From NCBI RefSeq assembly GCF_017498545.1, contig NZ_CP071793.1:7496256-7560255 (forward strand): a DNA stretch of 64,000 bases. Reading direction: 5' to 3'. Below are positions 33,880 through 42,014 of this stretch, in pieces. The translations under genes and the position numbers were made by a program. The number at the start of each line of letters is the position of its first letter. Position 1 is the first letter of the stretch. The notes under the pieces were generated by a model. That model did no database searches. It saw nothing but the letters and a program-made list of their open reading frames with translations, and was not told the DNA's origin. The DNA is from Sulfidibacter corallicola (GTDB lineage Bacteria; Acidobacteriota; Holophagae; Acanthopleuribacterales; Acanthopleuribacteraceae).

Positions 33880-35643
33880 ATGAATGATGTACATGCCCCC
33901 ACGCACGATCACGATCCCGACCATGACCACGAATTAGGGTTCTGGCGCAAATATGTTTTCTCCGTAGACCACAAGGTGATCGGCATCCAATACGGGATCA
34001 CCGCCCTGGTCTTCCTGTTCACCGGATTCTGCCTGGCGATGCTGATGCGTTGGCAATTGGCCTATCCCGGTGAGCCGCTTCCCATCATCGGCGGCCTGTT
34101 CAGCGAGGCGACCATGCCCAACGGGGTCATGTTGCCCGAGTTCTACAATTCACTGGGGGCGATGCACGGCACCATCATGGTGTTCTTGGGTATCGTTCCG
34201 CTGGCCGTCGGCGCCTTCGGCAACTACGTTCTGCCGCTTCAGATCGGGGCGCCGGACATGGCCTTCCCCAAGTTGAACATGGCCAGTTACTGGTGCTTCC
34301 TTGCGGGCGGGATCGTGATGTTGTGCAGCTTTCTGGCCCCCGGCGGCGCCGCCAATTCCGGGTGGACCGCCTACCCGCCGCTGGCCGACATCGCCACCAC
34401 GGGCCAGACCGTCTGGCTGATCGCGATGGTGTTCCTGATTACCTCGTCGCTGCTGGGCTCGATCAATTTCATCGTGACCACGATCCAGCTTCGTGCCGAG
34501 GGATTGACCTTCTTCCGCATGCCCTTCTTCGTGTGGGCCCAGTTGGTGACGGCGTTCCTGCTGCTGTTGGCCTTTCCGCCGTTGGAAGCGGCCGCGGTGC
34601 TTCAGCTCATGGACCGCCTGGCCGACACCAGCTTCTTCCTGCCGTCCGGACTGGTGGTCGACGGCCAGCCGCTCGAGGTGGCCGGGGGCGGCAGTCCCTT
34701 GCTGTGGCAACACCTGTTCTGGTTCCTGGCCCACCCCGAGGTCTACGTCCTGATCCTGCCGGCGATGGGCATCGTGGCCGAGGTCATCGCCAACAACACC
34801 CGCAAACCCCTGTTCGGTTACCGCGGCATGGTGTACGCCACCTTGTTCCTGGGCTTCATGAGCTTCATGGTGTGGGCGCACCACATGTTCCTCACCGGGA
34901 TGGGCACGTCCATCAGCGCCTTCTTCCAGGCGACGACCATGATCATCTCCATACCCTCGGTGATCATTCTGTCCAACCTGTTCATTTCCCTGTGGGGTGG
35001 ATCCATTCGGTTTTCCATTCCGATGCTGTTCGCGCTCGGGTTCCTGCCGATGTTCGGTATCGGCGGCCTGACGGGCCTGCCGCTGGGCCTCACGGCGACC
35101 GACATTCCGCTGCACGACACCTACTACGTGATCGGCCACTTCCACTACGTGGTGGCGCCGGGCACCATCATGGCGCTGTTCGCGGGCATCTACTTCTGGT
35201 ACCCCAAGATCACCGGACGCCACATGAACAAGACCTTGGGGCACATTCACTTTTGGGGAACCCTGGTTTGCATGAACGGCATTTTCTTCCCCATGCTCAT
35301 TCAGGGCCTCAACGGGGTTTCTCGGCGCTTGTACGACGGCGGCGCCTCCTACGAATTCGCCGAACCCGTGCTCTACCTCAACAAGATCATGTCCCATTCG
35401 TCGTGGACGCTGGGCCTGTTCCAGTTCTTCTTCATCGTCAACTTCTTCATGTCCCTGCGCACGGGGGAACGCGCCGAAGAGAACCCCTGGCAGGCGACCA
35501 CCCTCGACTGGCAGACCCCCACGCCGCCGCCCCACGGCAACTTCACCCAAACGCCCGTGGTTCATCACGGCCCCTACGAATACAGCCATCCCGATCTGAA
35601 ACAAGGTGATTACCTGCCCCAAAACCTCGAGTTGGAGGCCTGA
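33880..35643 (+). CDS. ctaD: Cytochrome c oxidase subunit I
   Basis: A 587-residue catalytic subunit with twelve or more membrane helices. The start at 33880 follows CGAGGTAG. The N-terminus is His/Asp-rich. 'FSVDHKVIGIQYG' opens the family core. 'FLAHPEVYVLILPAMG' gives the His and Tyr of the cross-linked CuB site, 'WAHHMFLTGM' the next two His, and 'YYVIGHFHYVVAPG' the heme a and a3 ligands. It reduces oxygen to water and pumps protons. Subunits III and IV follow immediately, while subunit II comes five genes later. Confidence 0.97.
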   Translation: MNDVHAPTHDHDPDHDHELGFWRKYVFSVDHKVIGIQYGITALVFLFTGFCLAMLMRWQLAYPGEPLPIIGGLFSEATMPNGVMLPEFYNSLGAMHGTIMVFLGIVPLAVGAFGNYVLPLQIGAPDMAFPKLNMASYWCFLAGGIVMLCSFLAPGGAANSGWTAYPPLADIATTGQTVWLIAMVFLITSSLLGSINFIVTTIQLRAEGLTFFRMPFFVWAQLVTAFLLLLAFPPLEAAAVLQLMDRLADTSFFLPSGLVVDGQPLEVAGGGSPLLWQHLFWFLAHPEVYVLILPAMGIVAEVIANNTRKPLFGYRGMVYATLFLGFMSFMVWAHHMFLTGMGTSISAFFQATTMIISIPSVIILSNLFISLWGGSIRFSIPMLFALGFLPMFGIGGLTGLPLGLTATDIPLHDTYYVIGHFHYVVAPGTIMALFAGIYFWYPKITGRHMNKTLGHIHFWGTLVCMNGIFFPMLIQGLNGVSRRLYDGGASYEFAEPVLYLNKIMSHSSWTLGLFQFFFIVNFFMSLRTGERAEENPWQATTLDWQTPTPPPHGNFTQTPVVHHGPYEYSHPDLKQGDYLPQNLELEA

Positions 35644-35645
35644 AG

Positions 35646-36236
35646 ATGCAGATTCCCTACACCGTCGAGACCCGGCCCGATACCGGGCTGCACAATTCCA
35701 AGCTGGGCATTTGGCTGTTTCTCGCCTCCGAGGTCATGTTGTTCGGCGCCCTGTTCTCCTCCTACATTCTGCTGCGCATCAACAGTCCCGACTGGCCGGC
35801 CGGCCACGAGGTGCTCAACGTGCCCATCGCCGCGTTCAACACGGTGGTCCTGATTTCGTCCAGCATCACCGTGCTGCTGGCCTGGGGGGCGGTCAAGTTC
35901 AACGAATTCAAAAAGTTCCGACTCTACCTCGGGCTGACCATCCTGTTGGCGTTCGTCTTCATGATCGCCAAAGCCTACGAATACAACGCGAAGTTCAGCC
36001 ACGGCCTCTATCCCAGTACCGACAATTTCCTGGGCATCTATTTCACGCTTACCGGGTTGCACGGGCTCCACGTCGTCGGTGGGCTGGTGGTCATGATCTA
36101 CTTCTGGGGGCCGGGCAGCGGCATGTTCCACTCCGAGCCCAAACACTTTGCCGATCGCATCGAAGTGGCCGGCATCTACTGGCACTTCGTCGATCTCGTC
36201 TGGATCTTTCTCTTTCCGGTGCTGTACCTGCTTTAG
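35646..36236 (+). CDS. ctaE: Cytochrome c oxidase subunit III
   Basis: A 196-residue membrane protein beginning two bases after the subunit I stop. Five helices give the short caa3/SoxM-type form. 'KLGIWLFLASEVMLFGALFS' contains the conserved Glu in helix 1, and 'FTLTGLHGLHVVGGLVVM' and 'YWHFVDLVWIFLFPVLYL' are family signatures. It stabilises subunit I. Confidence 0.96.
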   Translation: MQIPYTVETRPDTGLHNSKLGIWLFLASEVMLFGALFSSYILLRINSPDWPAGHEVLNVPIAAFNTVVLISSSITVLLAWGAVKFNEFKKFRLYLGLTILLAFVFMIAKAYEYNAKFSHGLYPSTDNFLGIYFTLTGLHGLHVVGGLVVMIYFWGPGSGMFHSEPKHFADRIEVAGIYWHFVDLVWIFLFPVLYLL

Positions 36237-36245
36237 GAGGTTTCC

Positions 36246-36551
36246 ATGGAACACGGCAGCGTTGAAGACGTCAAACAACATCTCAGAAAGTGCATTATGG
36301 TTTTCGTGGGCCTGTTGGTCCTCACCGTGGTGACCGTCGCCGTCAGCTACGTGGATATCGGGACGAGCGGGAACATCGTGTTGGCCCTGATCATCGCCTC
36401 GGCCAAGGCGTCCCTGGTGGGCGCCTACTTCATGCACCTCATCTCGGAAAAGAAACTCATCTACAGCCTGTTGGTGTTGGCGGCCCTCTTTTTCATCTTC
36501 CTGATCGGTCTGCCGCTCTTCCACGATGCCGATCCGATCGAGGTGTCCTGA
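36246..36551 (+). CDS. Cytochrome c oxidase subunit IV (prokaryotic type)
   Basis: A 101-residue three-helix membrane protein with AGGAGG before its ATG. 'ASAKASLVGAYFMHLISEKK' is the signature of the bacterial oxidase subunit IV (CtaF-like). It is an accessory subunit of the caa3/aa3 complex. Its stop overlaps the next start (TGATG). Confidence 0.93.
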   Translation: MEHGSVEDVKQHLRKCIMVFVGLLVLTVVTVAVSYVDIGTSGNIVLALIIASAKASLVGAYFMHLISEKKLIYSLLVLAALFFIFLIGLPLFHDADPIEVS

Positions 36552-36766
36552 TGTCCTTGAAAGCCTTTCACGTGTTCTTCATTCTCATTTCGATCCTCAT
36601 GACCACCCTGGTGGTCGGCTGGAGCGTGCGCGCCTTCAAGATGACCAACGACATGTCGCACCTGGGTTTCGGGTGCCTGTTCTTCATCCTCGGCCTGGGC
36701 TTGACGGGCTATGCCGTCAAGATCCTCAAGGACGTGGGGCGCAACGGAACCGGGGGTGAGTCGTGA
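36551..36766 (+). CDS. Small two-helix membrane protein
   Basis: A 71-residue protein overlapping both neighbours by a few bases (TGATG upstream, GTGA downstream). Two hydrophobic helices occur at about 8-28 ('FFILISILMTTLVVGWSV') and 38-58 ('GFGCLFFILGLGLTGYAV'). The tight overlaps and position among oxidase genes suggest an accessory subunit or assembly factor. No family name can be given. Confidence 0.75.
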   Translation: MSLKAFHVFFILISILMTTLVVGWSVRAFKMTNDMSHLGFGCLFFILGLGLTGYAVKILKDVGRNGTGGES

Positions 36767-37017
36767 GCGGGAACGGCCGCGCCTGCCTGAAGTGGTTGGG
36801 GGTCGCGACCGCGATCGCGCTGTTCCAACCCGGCTCCTTGGCCTGCGAGGTGTGCTTCGGCAATCCCGAGGATCCACAGACCAAGGGAATGGCCTCCGCC
36901 ATTCTGTTCATGCTGGTCGTCACCTACCTGTTGCTCGCCGGAATTCTGGCCTTTTTCATCTACCAGCTCAAATCGAGGAAAAACCGAATTCAAAACACGA
37001 AAACGTCACACTCCTAA
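36763..37017 (+). CDS. Small membrane protein with exported CxxC motif
   Basis: An 84-residue protein starting at a GTG overlapping the previous stop (GTGA). An N-terminal hydrophobic segment acts as signal or anchor. It is followed by 'LACEVCFGNPEDPQTKGM' with a CxxC on the outer face and a second helix 'ILFMLVVTYLLLAGILAFFI'. The tail is basic. The CxxC next to copper oxidase subunit II hints at a metallochaperone or thiol role, which is inference. Confidence 0.72.
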   Translation: MSGNGRACLKWLGVATAIALFQPGSLACEVCFGNPEDPQTKGMASAILFMLVVTYLLLAGILAFFIYQLKSRKNRIQNTKTSHS

Positions 37018-37038
37018 ACGGTTTAAGGAGCGATTGCC

Positions 37039-37815
37039 ATGGTTGATTGGTTGGGCATGACCGAGAACGCCTCGGCCCACGGTGGCCGAATCGATGACTT
37101 GATGGTCATCATCCACATCTTGATGTTCGTCCTGTTGGTGGGGTGGGGGCTGTTTTTTGTCATCGCTCTTTTGAAGTTTCGCAGCTCCAAGCAGAAATCC
37201 GCGGATTACAAGGGGGTCAAGAGCAAGGCTTCCAAGTATCTCGAAATCGCCGTCGCCGCTTTCGAAGGCGTGTTGCTGATCGGCTTTTCGATCCCCATCT
37301 GGAGCGAGCGGGTCGACGCCTTTCCCAGCACCACCGAAGCCATCACCGTGCGCGTGGTTGCGGAACAGTTCGCCTGGAACATGCACTACCCGGGTGCGGA
37401 CAACGTGTTCGGCAAGACCAGCGTGGAGTTGATCAACGCCGAGACCAATCCCTTGGGCCTGGATCGCGACGATCCCGACGCCAAGGACGACATCGTCACC
37501 GTCAACCAGCTCCACCTGCCGGTGAACAAGCCGGCGATCATCTACCTCTCTTCCAAGGACGTCATTCACTGCCTGAACCTGCCCGAGATGCGCGTCAAGC
37601 AGGATGCCATTCCCGGCATGGTGATTCCGGTGTGGTTCACGCCGATCAAGACCGTCAAGTCGGAGATCGCCTGTGCGCAGCTCTGCGGATTGGGTCATTA
37701 CCGCATGAAAGGCTTCTACACCGTGGAAACCCAGGCCGAGTTCGACGCCTGGATGCAGAAGCAGATCGAGCTTTTGCAAGAGGAAGAGGAATCGGACGAC
37801 TTCTGGGACGAATGA
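37039..37815 (+). CDS. ctaC: Cytochrome c oxidase subunit II
   Basis: A 258-residue protein with AAGGAG upstream. Two membrane helices (about 20-45 and 68-88) precede the CuA domain. 'DVIHCLNLPEMRVKQDAIPG' supplies His177, and 'CAQLCGLGHYRMKG' supplies Cys212, Cys216, His220 and Met223, the complete binuclear CuA set. There is no fused cytochrome c domain, so electrons must come from a separate carrier such as the cytochromes c encoded upstream. It is unusual in following, not preceding, subunit I. Confidence 0.96.
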   Translation: MVDWLGMTENASAHGGRIDDLMVIIHILMFVLLVGWGLFFVIALLKFRSSKQKSADYKGVKSKASKYLEIAVAAFEGVLLIGFSIPIWSERVDAFPSTTEAITVRVVAEQFAWNMHYPGADNVFGKTSVELINAETNPLGLDRDDPDAKDDIVTVNQLHLPVNKPAIIYLSSKDVIHCLNLPEMRVKQDAIPGMVIPVWFTPIKTVKSEIACAQLCGLGHYRMKGFYTVETQAEFDAWMQKQIELLQEEEESDDFWDE

Positions 37816-37855
37816 GCCGTCTCGAACCACCGCGCGACGAACAGGGGGGATTCGC

Positions 37856-39394
37856 GTGAGCGCCCAACCGATTTACGAACGAAACCGAATCGAAGCCGAA
37901 CGGGGACCCCACCGCCGCATCGTGGTGATCGGTGGTGGGATCAGCGGGTTGAGCAGTGCCTGGTTCGTTCAGGAGAAGGCGCGCGAAAGGGGGATGCCGA
38001 TCTCCCTGACCCTGCTGGAGGGGTCGCCGCGGTTGGGTGGTGTCATTTGCGCGGAGCGCCGCGACGGCTGCCTGCTGGAATGCGGACCGGACTCGATCGT
38101 GACCCAGAAGCCGGCCGGATTGGATTTGTGCCATCGGCTGGGCCTCGAGGACCAATTGTATTTTCCCGAAACCAACGGCGGCCTTCAGATATTGCGCGGA
38201 GGAGCACCCTATCCCTTGCCCGAAGGATTGCGTTTCGGCGTGGCGACCAAGATCCGGCCGCTGCTGGCCTCGCCCCTGTTCAGCATGCCAGGCAAGGTGC
38301 GGATGCTGTGTGAACCCTGGATCGGTACCCGCAAGGGCGGGGAAGAGGAGAGCGTCGCGCAGTTGATCCGGCGGCGCCTCGGTCACGAGGTGCTGGAACG
38401 GGTGATCGAGCCGATCATGGCCGGTATTTTCCTCACCGACGCCGAGTCGTTGAGCGCAAGGCGCGTGGCACCTCAACTGGTGGCCCTGGAAACGCGGTAC
38501 GGCAGCCTGGTTCGTGGCTTGACGGAAGCGGGCAGGGAAGGGCCGCCCCGACCCGGTACGGGCAAACCGCCCGCGCCGATGGTGGCCGCGCTGCGCGGTG
38601 GTTCCGGCACCTTGGTCCGCCGCCTGAGCGATCGATTGGAGGGTCGGGTTTGCTGCAACACGCCCGTCGTGGAACTCGCTTTCGATTCGGTCGCGGCCCG
38701 CTGGCGGGTGGCGACCGCGGCGGGACATCACCACGAAGCGGATGCGGTCCTGATCGCGGGTCCGGCCCACCGCGCCGCCGCATGGTTTCCACGCGAGGAT
38801 CCGCTGGCGGCCCAACTGCGCGGCATCCGCTATGCCAGTTGCACGACGCTGAACCTGATCTACCGCCGCGACCAATTGGCGAACGTCGCCCCGATCAACG
38901 GGTTTTTCGTACCGGCCTCGGAAGGGTTGTCCTTCTTCGCCTGCACCTATGTGCACCACAAATTTCCCTTTCGGGTACCCGCGGACAAGGCCGTGTTCCG
39001 GGTCTTTCTGCGCAATGGGCTCGCGGGGGCGCCGCGCTTGGATTTGGGGGAGTGGGTCGATCGAGTGCACGGCGATTTGGCGCCCATCCTCCAGGCTCGC
39101 GGCATGCCGCTGGATGCCTGCATCACCCGATTCCCGTGGGCCATGCCGCGTCAGGAAGTGGGCTTGACCGCCAGGTTGGCCCAGGTCCAGGCACTGGCGA
39201 ACCAGAGGCCGGGCCTGTTCCTGGCGGGCGGCTGTGCCGGTGTGGTGGGTCTGCCGGACTGCATCACCTCCGGGGAACGCGCGGCCGCGGGTGCCCTCGA
39301 TTTCCTGGCCGCCAAGGCGGAGGCCGCGGATCGCGGTTTCGCGGCGGCCGGTTCCGCCCTGGCCGCAAATCGAACCGAAATCGAAGCGAGGTGA
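37856..39394 (+). CDS. hemY: Protoporphyrinogen oxidase (HemY/PgoX type)
   Basis: A 512-residue flavoprotein starting at GTG behind a purine-rich ribosome site. 'RRIVVIGGGISGLSSAWFV' is the FAD-binding GxGxxG, 'EGSPRLGGVICAERRDGCLL' the following motif, and 'GLFLAGGCAGVVGLPDCITS' the C-terminal FAD motif of this family. It removes six electrons from protoporphyrinogen IX, the penultimate step of heme b formation. Its location after the oxidase genes ties heme supply to respiratory complex synthesis. The last 30 residues are an Ala-rich extension. Confidence 0.92.
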   Translation: MSAQPIYERNRIEAERGPHRRIVVIGGGISGLSSAWFVQEKARERGMPISLTLLEGSPRLGGVICAERRDGCLLECGPDSIVTQKPAGLDLCHRLGLEDQLYFPETNGGLQILRGGAPYPLPEGLRFGVATKIRPLLASPLFSMPGKVRMLCEPWIGTRKGGEEESVAQLIRRRLGHEVLERVIEPIMAGIFLTDAESLSARRVAPQLVALETRYGSLVRGLTEAGREGPPRPGTGKPPAPMVAALRGGSGTLVRRLSDRLEGRVCCNTPVVELAFDSVAARWRVATAAGHHHEADAVLIAGPAHRAAAWFPREDPLAAQLRGIRYASCTTLNLIYRRDQLANVAPINGFFVPASEGLSFFACTYVHHKFPFRVPADKAVFRVFLRNGLAGAPRLDLGEWVDRVHGDLAPILQARGMPLDACITRFPWAMPRQEVGLTARLAQVQALANQRPGLFLAGGCAGVVGLPDCITSGERAAAGALDFLAAKAEAADRGFAAAGSALAANRTEIEAR

Positions 39395-39398
39395 TCCG

Positions 39399-40748
39399 AT
39401 GACGGCGTCCTCTGGTTCGAAACCCACTACTGCCGCCCTTTCGGTCGCCGGCGAGGCACCGCGTTCCGGCCTGGTCCAGACCCATGTGATCTCCTGGAAC
39501 CTGACCCGGCGGTGCAACCTGCAATGCGAACACTGCTACATCGAGGGTGCCCCGCTCAAGAAGTCCCTGCTGAAGGGCGAGCTGTCCACCGAAGCGTGTT
39601 TTGCGGTCGTGGATCAAATCTGTGAGATCAACCCCAACGCGCTCGTGATCATGACCGGCGGCGAGCCCCTGTTGCGGCCCGACGTGTTCGAGATCGCCGA
39701 CTACGCGTCGCGCAAGGGACTGTGGTGCGTGATGGGCACCAACGGCGTGCTGATCAGCGAGCGCCTGGTGGTGCGGATGAAGGAGGCCGGCATCAAAGGC
39801 GTGGGTCTTTCGCTCGATGCCTTGGACGAAGAGGTCCACGATCGTTTTCGCCGGGTCCGCGGAGCCTGGCGCAATACGGTCGAGGGCTCGCGCATCCTCG
39901 CGGAACACGACATGCCGTTCATCGTGCAGACCACGGTGGGCACCCACAATCGAAGCGAGGTCGCCGACATCGCGGCGTTCGCCCATCGATTGGGTGCGCG
40001 GGTCTTCAACCTCTATTTCCTGGTTCCCACCGGTCGCGGAACCTGGGTGACGGACATCGGCCAGGATGAATACGAGGCGGTGCTGCAAGAGCTGATGGAC
40101 ATTCAGAAATCTTTCGACGGCAAGATGTTGATCAACGCCAAATGCGCGCCCCACTACCAGCGCCTGTTGTACGAAAAGGATCCCGAGTCGCCGTTTCTCA
40201 AGGCCTTTTCGGCCGGCGCGGGCGGCTGTCCCGCGGGCACCCATTACTGCGGCATTCGGCCCGACGGCAACGTCACCCCGTGCCCTTACCTGCCCAGCTA
40301 CGCGGGCAACCTGCGGGAGACCACGTTCAAACAGATTTGGGAGGAATCGGATCTGTTTCGCACCATCCGCGCCCGCAACCAAATGGCCGACCGCTGCGGC
40401 GCCTGCGAGTTCAGCCGCGTGTGCGGTGGCTGCCGCGCCCGGGCCTTCGCCGAGAGCGGCAATGTCATGGGCCAGGACCCCTTGTGCGAATACCAGCCGG
40501 GCCGGCACGGCACGGAACCGATCCAGTTCCGCTCGGGCAGTGCCTACGGCGAGGATGCGGTTCGGGAAGTCCGCTGGCATCCGGCGGCGCGGGCGCGTTT
40601 GGATCGCATTCCCTCCTTCGTGCGTGGGATGGTGGTCAAGCGGGTGGAGGCCTACGCCGCCGATCGGGGTTTGGACGAGATCGACGAGGCGCTGATGGAC
40701 GAAATTCGCGCGCGGATGCCGGTCCGTTTCGGGAAGGGGCCTCGGTGA
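39399..40748 (+). CDS. Radical SAM/SPASM enzyme with C-terminal PCP_red domain (AhbD/NirJ-like)
   Basis: A 449-residue enzyme whose ATG lies four bases after the hemY stop. 'WNLTRRCNLQCEHCYIEG' carries the cluster cysteines Cys39, Cys43 and Cys46, 'MTGGEPLLRPDVF' binds SAM, and a SPASM region ('CGIRPDGNVTPCPYLP', 'RCGACEFSRVCGGCRARAF') binds auxiliary clusters. The pattern is that of heme-modifying enzymes such as AhbD and NirJ. The C-terminus, from Trp393 ('WHPAARARLDRIPSFVRGMV'), is a PCP_red domain like those of the first gene of the cluster. With hemY next to it, a role in heme tailoring is likely but unproven. Confidence 0.85.
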   Translation: MTASSGSKPTTAALSVAGEAPRSGLVQTHVISWNLTRRCNLQCEHCYIEGAPLKKSLLKGELSTEACFAVVDQICEINPNALVIMTGGEPLLRPDVFEIADYASRKGLWCVMGTNGVLISERLVVRMKEAGIKGVGLSLDALDEEVHDRFRRVRGAWRNTVEGSRILAEHDMPFIVQTTVGTHNRSEVADIAAFAHRLGARVFNLYFLVPTGRGTWVTDIGQDEYEAVLQELMDIQKSFDGKMLINAKCAPHYQRLLYEKDPESPFLKAFSAGAGGCPAGTHYCGIRPDGNVTPCPYLPSYAGNLRETTFKQIWEESDLFRTIRARNQMADRCGACEFSRVCGGCRARAFAESGNVMGQDPLCEYQPGRHGTEPIQFRSGSAYGEDAVREVRWHPAARARLDRIPSFVRGMVVKRVEAYAADRGLDEIDEALMDEIRARMPVRFGKGPR

Positions 40749-41162
40749 GACGTGGACAAAGATTCATGGGGACATGGGGGCTGGCCCGACGAAATCATCG
40801 GGTTGGGAGAAGGACTTCTGTCCACGGATCACACGGATGACACGAATGAATCTCATCCCCTGATGCGCTCAGGACTGGTATTTATTGGAGTGGAGCTTAA
40901 CGTCAAAAAAATAAACACGTTACAGGTAGCTGCCCTCGGGGACTATAGGTTGGGACTTAACATAAATACATTCAATAGCTTCCAGGTGGCCGTCGCCGGC
41001 GAGCTCTCGGGACTGAGTAGTCCCCGGTTCTCAAATTCGTGTGGATTCGTGTGATTCGTGGACAGGCTTTTTAGCCAAAGATGACCCGGAAAGGAGTGGC
41101 TTCTTGGACGCTCAAAGAGAAAACGGATTTCGTTGATGACCCGATCTCATGGAGGTTGACGT
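40749..41162. other. Intergenic region holding a MITE-like element
   Basis: About 410 bases, mostly occupied by the inverted-repeat element at 40820-41063. The remainder precedes the GNAT gene and includes its ribosome site. No gene is supported. Confidence 0.5.
40820..41063. mobile_element. MITE-like element with 28-bp terminal inverted repeats
   Basis: The left end GTCCACGGATCACACGGATG (continuing ACACGAAT) and the right end ATTCGTGTGGATTCGTGTGATTCGTGGAC reversed are matching inverted repeats over about 28 bases with a few changes. The 190-base interior is AT-richer than its surroundings and codes for nothing. No transposase is near, as expected for a miniature element mobilised in trans. 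Target duplications were not evident. Confidence 0.55.
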
Positions 41163-42014
41163 TTGGTTTCCTATCGATTTTGCCGTCCCGACGACTTGCC
41201 GCTGTTGGTCGAGGCGATCAATCACTGCTGCTTGGTGCCCGAGGGGAAGGAGCCATCCTTGACCCTGGCCGAACTCAAGTCCCGCATCCAGGACCGGAAT
41301 CTGTGGGCCAGCAGTTGCATGATCGCCATGGAGCGGGAGGTTCCGATCGCCGTGTTGGTGGGGGCCAAGCGGGCATCCCGTTCCCTGGTGATGAAGGTCG
41401 GCGTCGTACCGGAGCATCGAGGTCAGGGTCATGGCACGCATTTGGTTCAATCGCTCACCGCCAAACTGGCCATTCTGGGACCGCCGGACCTGATTTGCGA
41501 ATTGCCCGTGGACCGGCCTCGATTGGCCGGTTTTTTTGCGCGGTGCGGCTTTCGCCGGACGTCCGAGTTGGTGGATTTCGAGCGGTCGGCGGCGGCGCCG
41601 CAGCCTGAAGACCAAGCTGCGATTCAGGAGGCGGCTCTCGGTGATCTGTTACCCTATGCGGACCTTTGGGGTCATCAGCCCCAGGCCTGGGATCGGGATC
41701 GCGAGGCCCTGATCAACCGCAAGGAATCCCTGCGGAGTTTGGCGGTGGTGTCCGAAACGCGGGTGGAGGCTTTTGTGGTGTACCAGCGAACGGAAGATGC
41801 CTGCCACATTCATCGATTCGGCTGGGGGGAACCGGATCCGGGCCTGCGCTACCTCGACCGGTTGATTCGCAGCCTCGCGGGGCGAGTAGCGGTGCCCCTG
41901 CAGGTGGCGCGGTTGGATCGCGGCGAGCTCCCGTTCGAGTTTTTGCAGGTAATGGGCTTTCGGGAGCGTGCGCGGGCCTGGCAATTCGCCATCGAAGCCG
42001 GCGCCACCGATTGA
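41163..42014 (+). CDS. GNAT-family acetyltransferase-like protein
   Basis: A 283-residue protein starting at TTG with GGAGG seven bases upstream. Residues about 1-135 form a GNAT domain: 'MKVGVVPEHRGQGHGTHLV' is the acetyl-CoA loop (motif A, R/QxxGxG/A), and 'LAGFFARCGFRRTSELVDFE' is the C-terminal motif. The second half (about 145-280) looks like another, degenerate GNAT fold ('VQ'/'FEFLQVMGFRERARAWQF'). Substrate unknown. Confidence 0.82.
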   Translation: MVSYRFCRPDDLPLLVEAINHCCLVPEGKEPSLTLAELKSRIQDRNLWASSCMIAMEREVPIAVLVGAKRASRSLVMKVGVVPEHRGQGHGTHLVQSLTAKLAILGPPDLICELPVDRPRLAGFFARCGFRRTSELVDFERSAAAPQPEDQAAIQEAALGDLLPYADLWGHQPQAWDRDREALINRKESLRSLAVVSETRVEAFVVYQRTEDACHIHRFGWGEPDPGLRYLDRLIRSLAGRVAVPLQVARLDRGELPFEFLQVMGFRERARAWQFAIEAGATD

